Assembly (NCBI GenBank): GCA_028583405.1
Contig: JAPTMU010000278.1
Location: forward strand, 62,001-126,000
Direction: 5' to 3'
Length of the DNA: 64,000 nt
From: Pogonophryne albipinna
Lineage: Eukaryota > Chordata > Actinopteri > Perciformes > Artedidraconidae
The notes under the pieces are model-generated. The model was not told where the DNA came from, did no database searches, and saw nothing but the letters and a program-made list of their open reading frames with translations. The translations under genes were made by a program, and so were the position numbers. Below are positions 63,701 through 64,000 of this stretch, piece after piece. The first letter of the stretch is position 1. Every line of letters begins with the position of its first letter.

Positions 63701-64000
63701 TAAGGTTTGAAAAACTTTGTTAAAGAATTCTTTCCCTGCGTCTGTTTGTATCTTTTTGGGAATCTGACTGTGTGTTAAAATTGTATCAAAGCCTTGGTAA
63801 CCTCTATGCCCGTCTTCTTCTTTAATGCCTGAGCATAGGCTTTTTTCGAAAATACATCTACGACTGTTAACAAATAATTAAAACCATCATTATATTTGGA
63901 CAGTGACTGCATATCGCAAAGATCTGCTTGAAATTGTTGTAGCGGCCTGAGTACGAAAACTCTGTTTCTTACAAAATGCACCCTAGCCGGCTTATGCAAA
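60775..64000 (-). repeat. large inverted repeat, right arm
   Basis: Reverse complement of 54505-57745 with scattered differences. It carries the 175-bp unit family (60780-61630 and 62700-63335), the counterpart of the 88-residue ORF (about 62377-62650, frameshifted) and the integrase fragment at the outer end. It runs off the right edge, so the arm length is a minimum. Confidence 0.9.
63355..64000 (-). pseudogene. Polinton/Maverick-type integrase, right copy, frameshifted, cut by window edge
   Basis: Inverted copy of the left integrase. In minus-strand order it runs from LHKPARVHFVRNRVFVLRPL through QADLCDMQ, QTDAGKEFF and VERFNRTLKTKMWRYFTAKN to AAAKMNFKEGELVRISN. The catalytic core from the second Asp onward is one uninterrupted frame here. 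The frame is broken where the left copy is also broken (63788-63790, one T too few on the coding strand, where the left copy has one too many). It is broken again near 63380 (one T fewer than the left copy), which creates a stop after RISN. NNSYHRSIK here against NNSYQRSIK on the left shows independent divergence. The 5' part lies outside the window. Confidence 0.8.

Noticed and set aside
54505..64000. Inverted repeat as a trivial assembly duplication of one contig end
   Set aside because: The arms differ at many scattered substitutions and indels and have a distinct centre, so they look like two diverged copies, although long-read confirmation of the join is still needed.

Overview
The window looks like a repeat-dominated, poorly resolved piece of a teleost fish chromosome. 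The signs are a tmub1-like terminal exon with a spliced-gene boundary, an LTR retrotransposon with Tf1/sushi-style features, fish-type LINE/SINE tails, hAT-like ends, and a Polinton/Maverick-type integrase. Very little is ordinary coding sequence. I found no bacterial or organellar genes, rRNA, tRNA or CRISPR.

Layout. (1) Positions 1-23804 are a 26-bp satellite array. It is interrupted by a 1000-N assembly gap (4655-5654), across which the satellite changes strand. It also contains one young LTR retrotransposon (6202-10379, 5-bp target duplication GTAAT) whose only ORF joins a Gag-like N-terminus to a long string of coding tandem repeats. (2) Positions 23805-25735 hold transposon debris, a 15-bp minisatellite, a perfect hairpin, a probable MITE end and a 34-bp minisatellite. 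(3) Positions 25760-26629 hold the last exon of a tmub1-like gene, with a one-base frameshift, and its poly(A) signal. A possible convergent minus-strand gene end lies at 26733-27277. (4) Positions 27305-43797 are a 16.5-kb CA-rich satellite with kilobase-scale internal duplications. (5) Positions 43870-45484 hold two minisatellites. In the second, every unit has a TATA box and a ZNF143-like motif, and the array ends in an inverted unit. (6) Positions 45485-54369 are mostly non-coding: dispersed repeats, a small ORF behind a promoter-like stretch, and a 44-bp minisatellite built from E-box and ETS-like motifs. That minisatellite leads directly into a convincing first exon encoding a mitochondrial-type presequence (48808-48869). 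More minisatellites and microsatellites follow. (7) From 54370 to the window edge lies a very large inverted repeat. Its arms, at least 3.2 kb each, carry outward-placed, inverted, frameshifted copies of a Polinton-type integrase, an 88-residue ORF, and a family of about 175-bp internal repeats. The roughly 3-kb centre contains a tandem duplication with a 53-residue ORF.

How the parts relate. The real host genes visible are fragments: the 3' end of tmub1, the 5' end of an unidentified nuclear gene for a mitochondrial protein, and perhaps one more 3' end. Satellites and minisatellites sit directly against exons and promoters (25735/25760, 48716/48808, 48871), so repeat expansion has probably reshaped introns and promoters here. 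The most unusual structures are the Polinton-integrase inverted repeat, the two promoter-motif arrays, three perfect hairpins that all have 3-nt loops, and the self-priming signature of the LTR element. Single-base homopolymer differences in several genes, and indel-rich patches in both satellites, mean consensus error must be excluded before calling anything a pseudogene.
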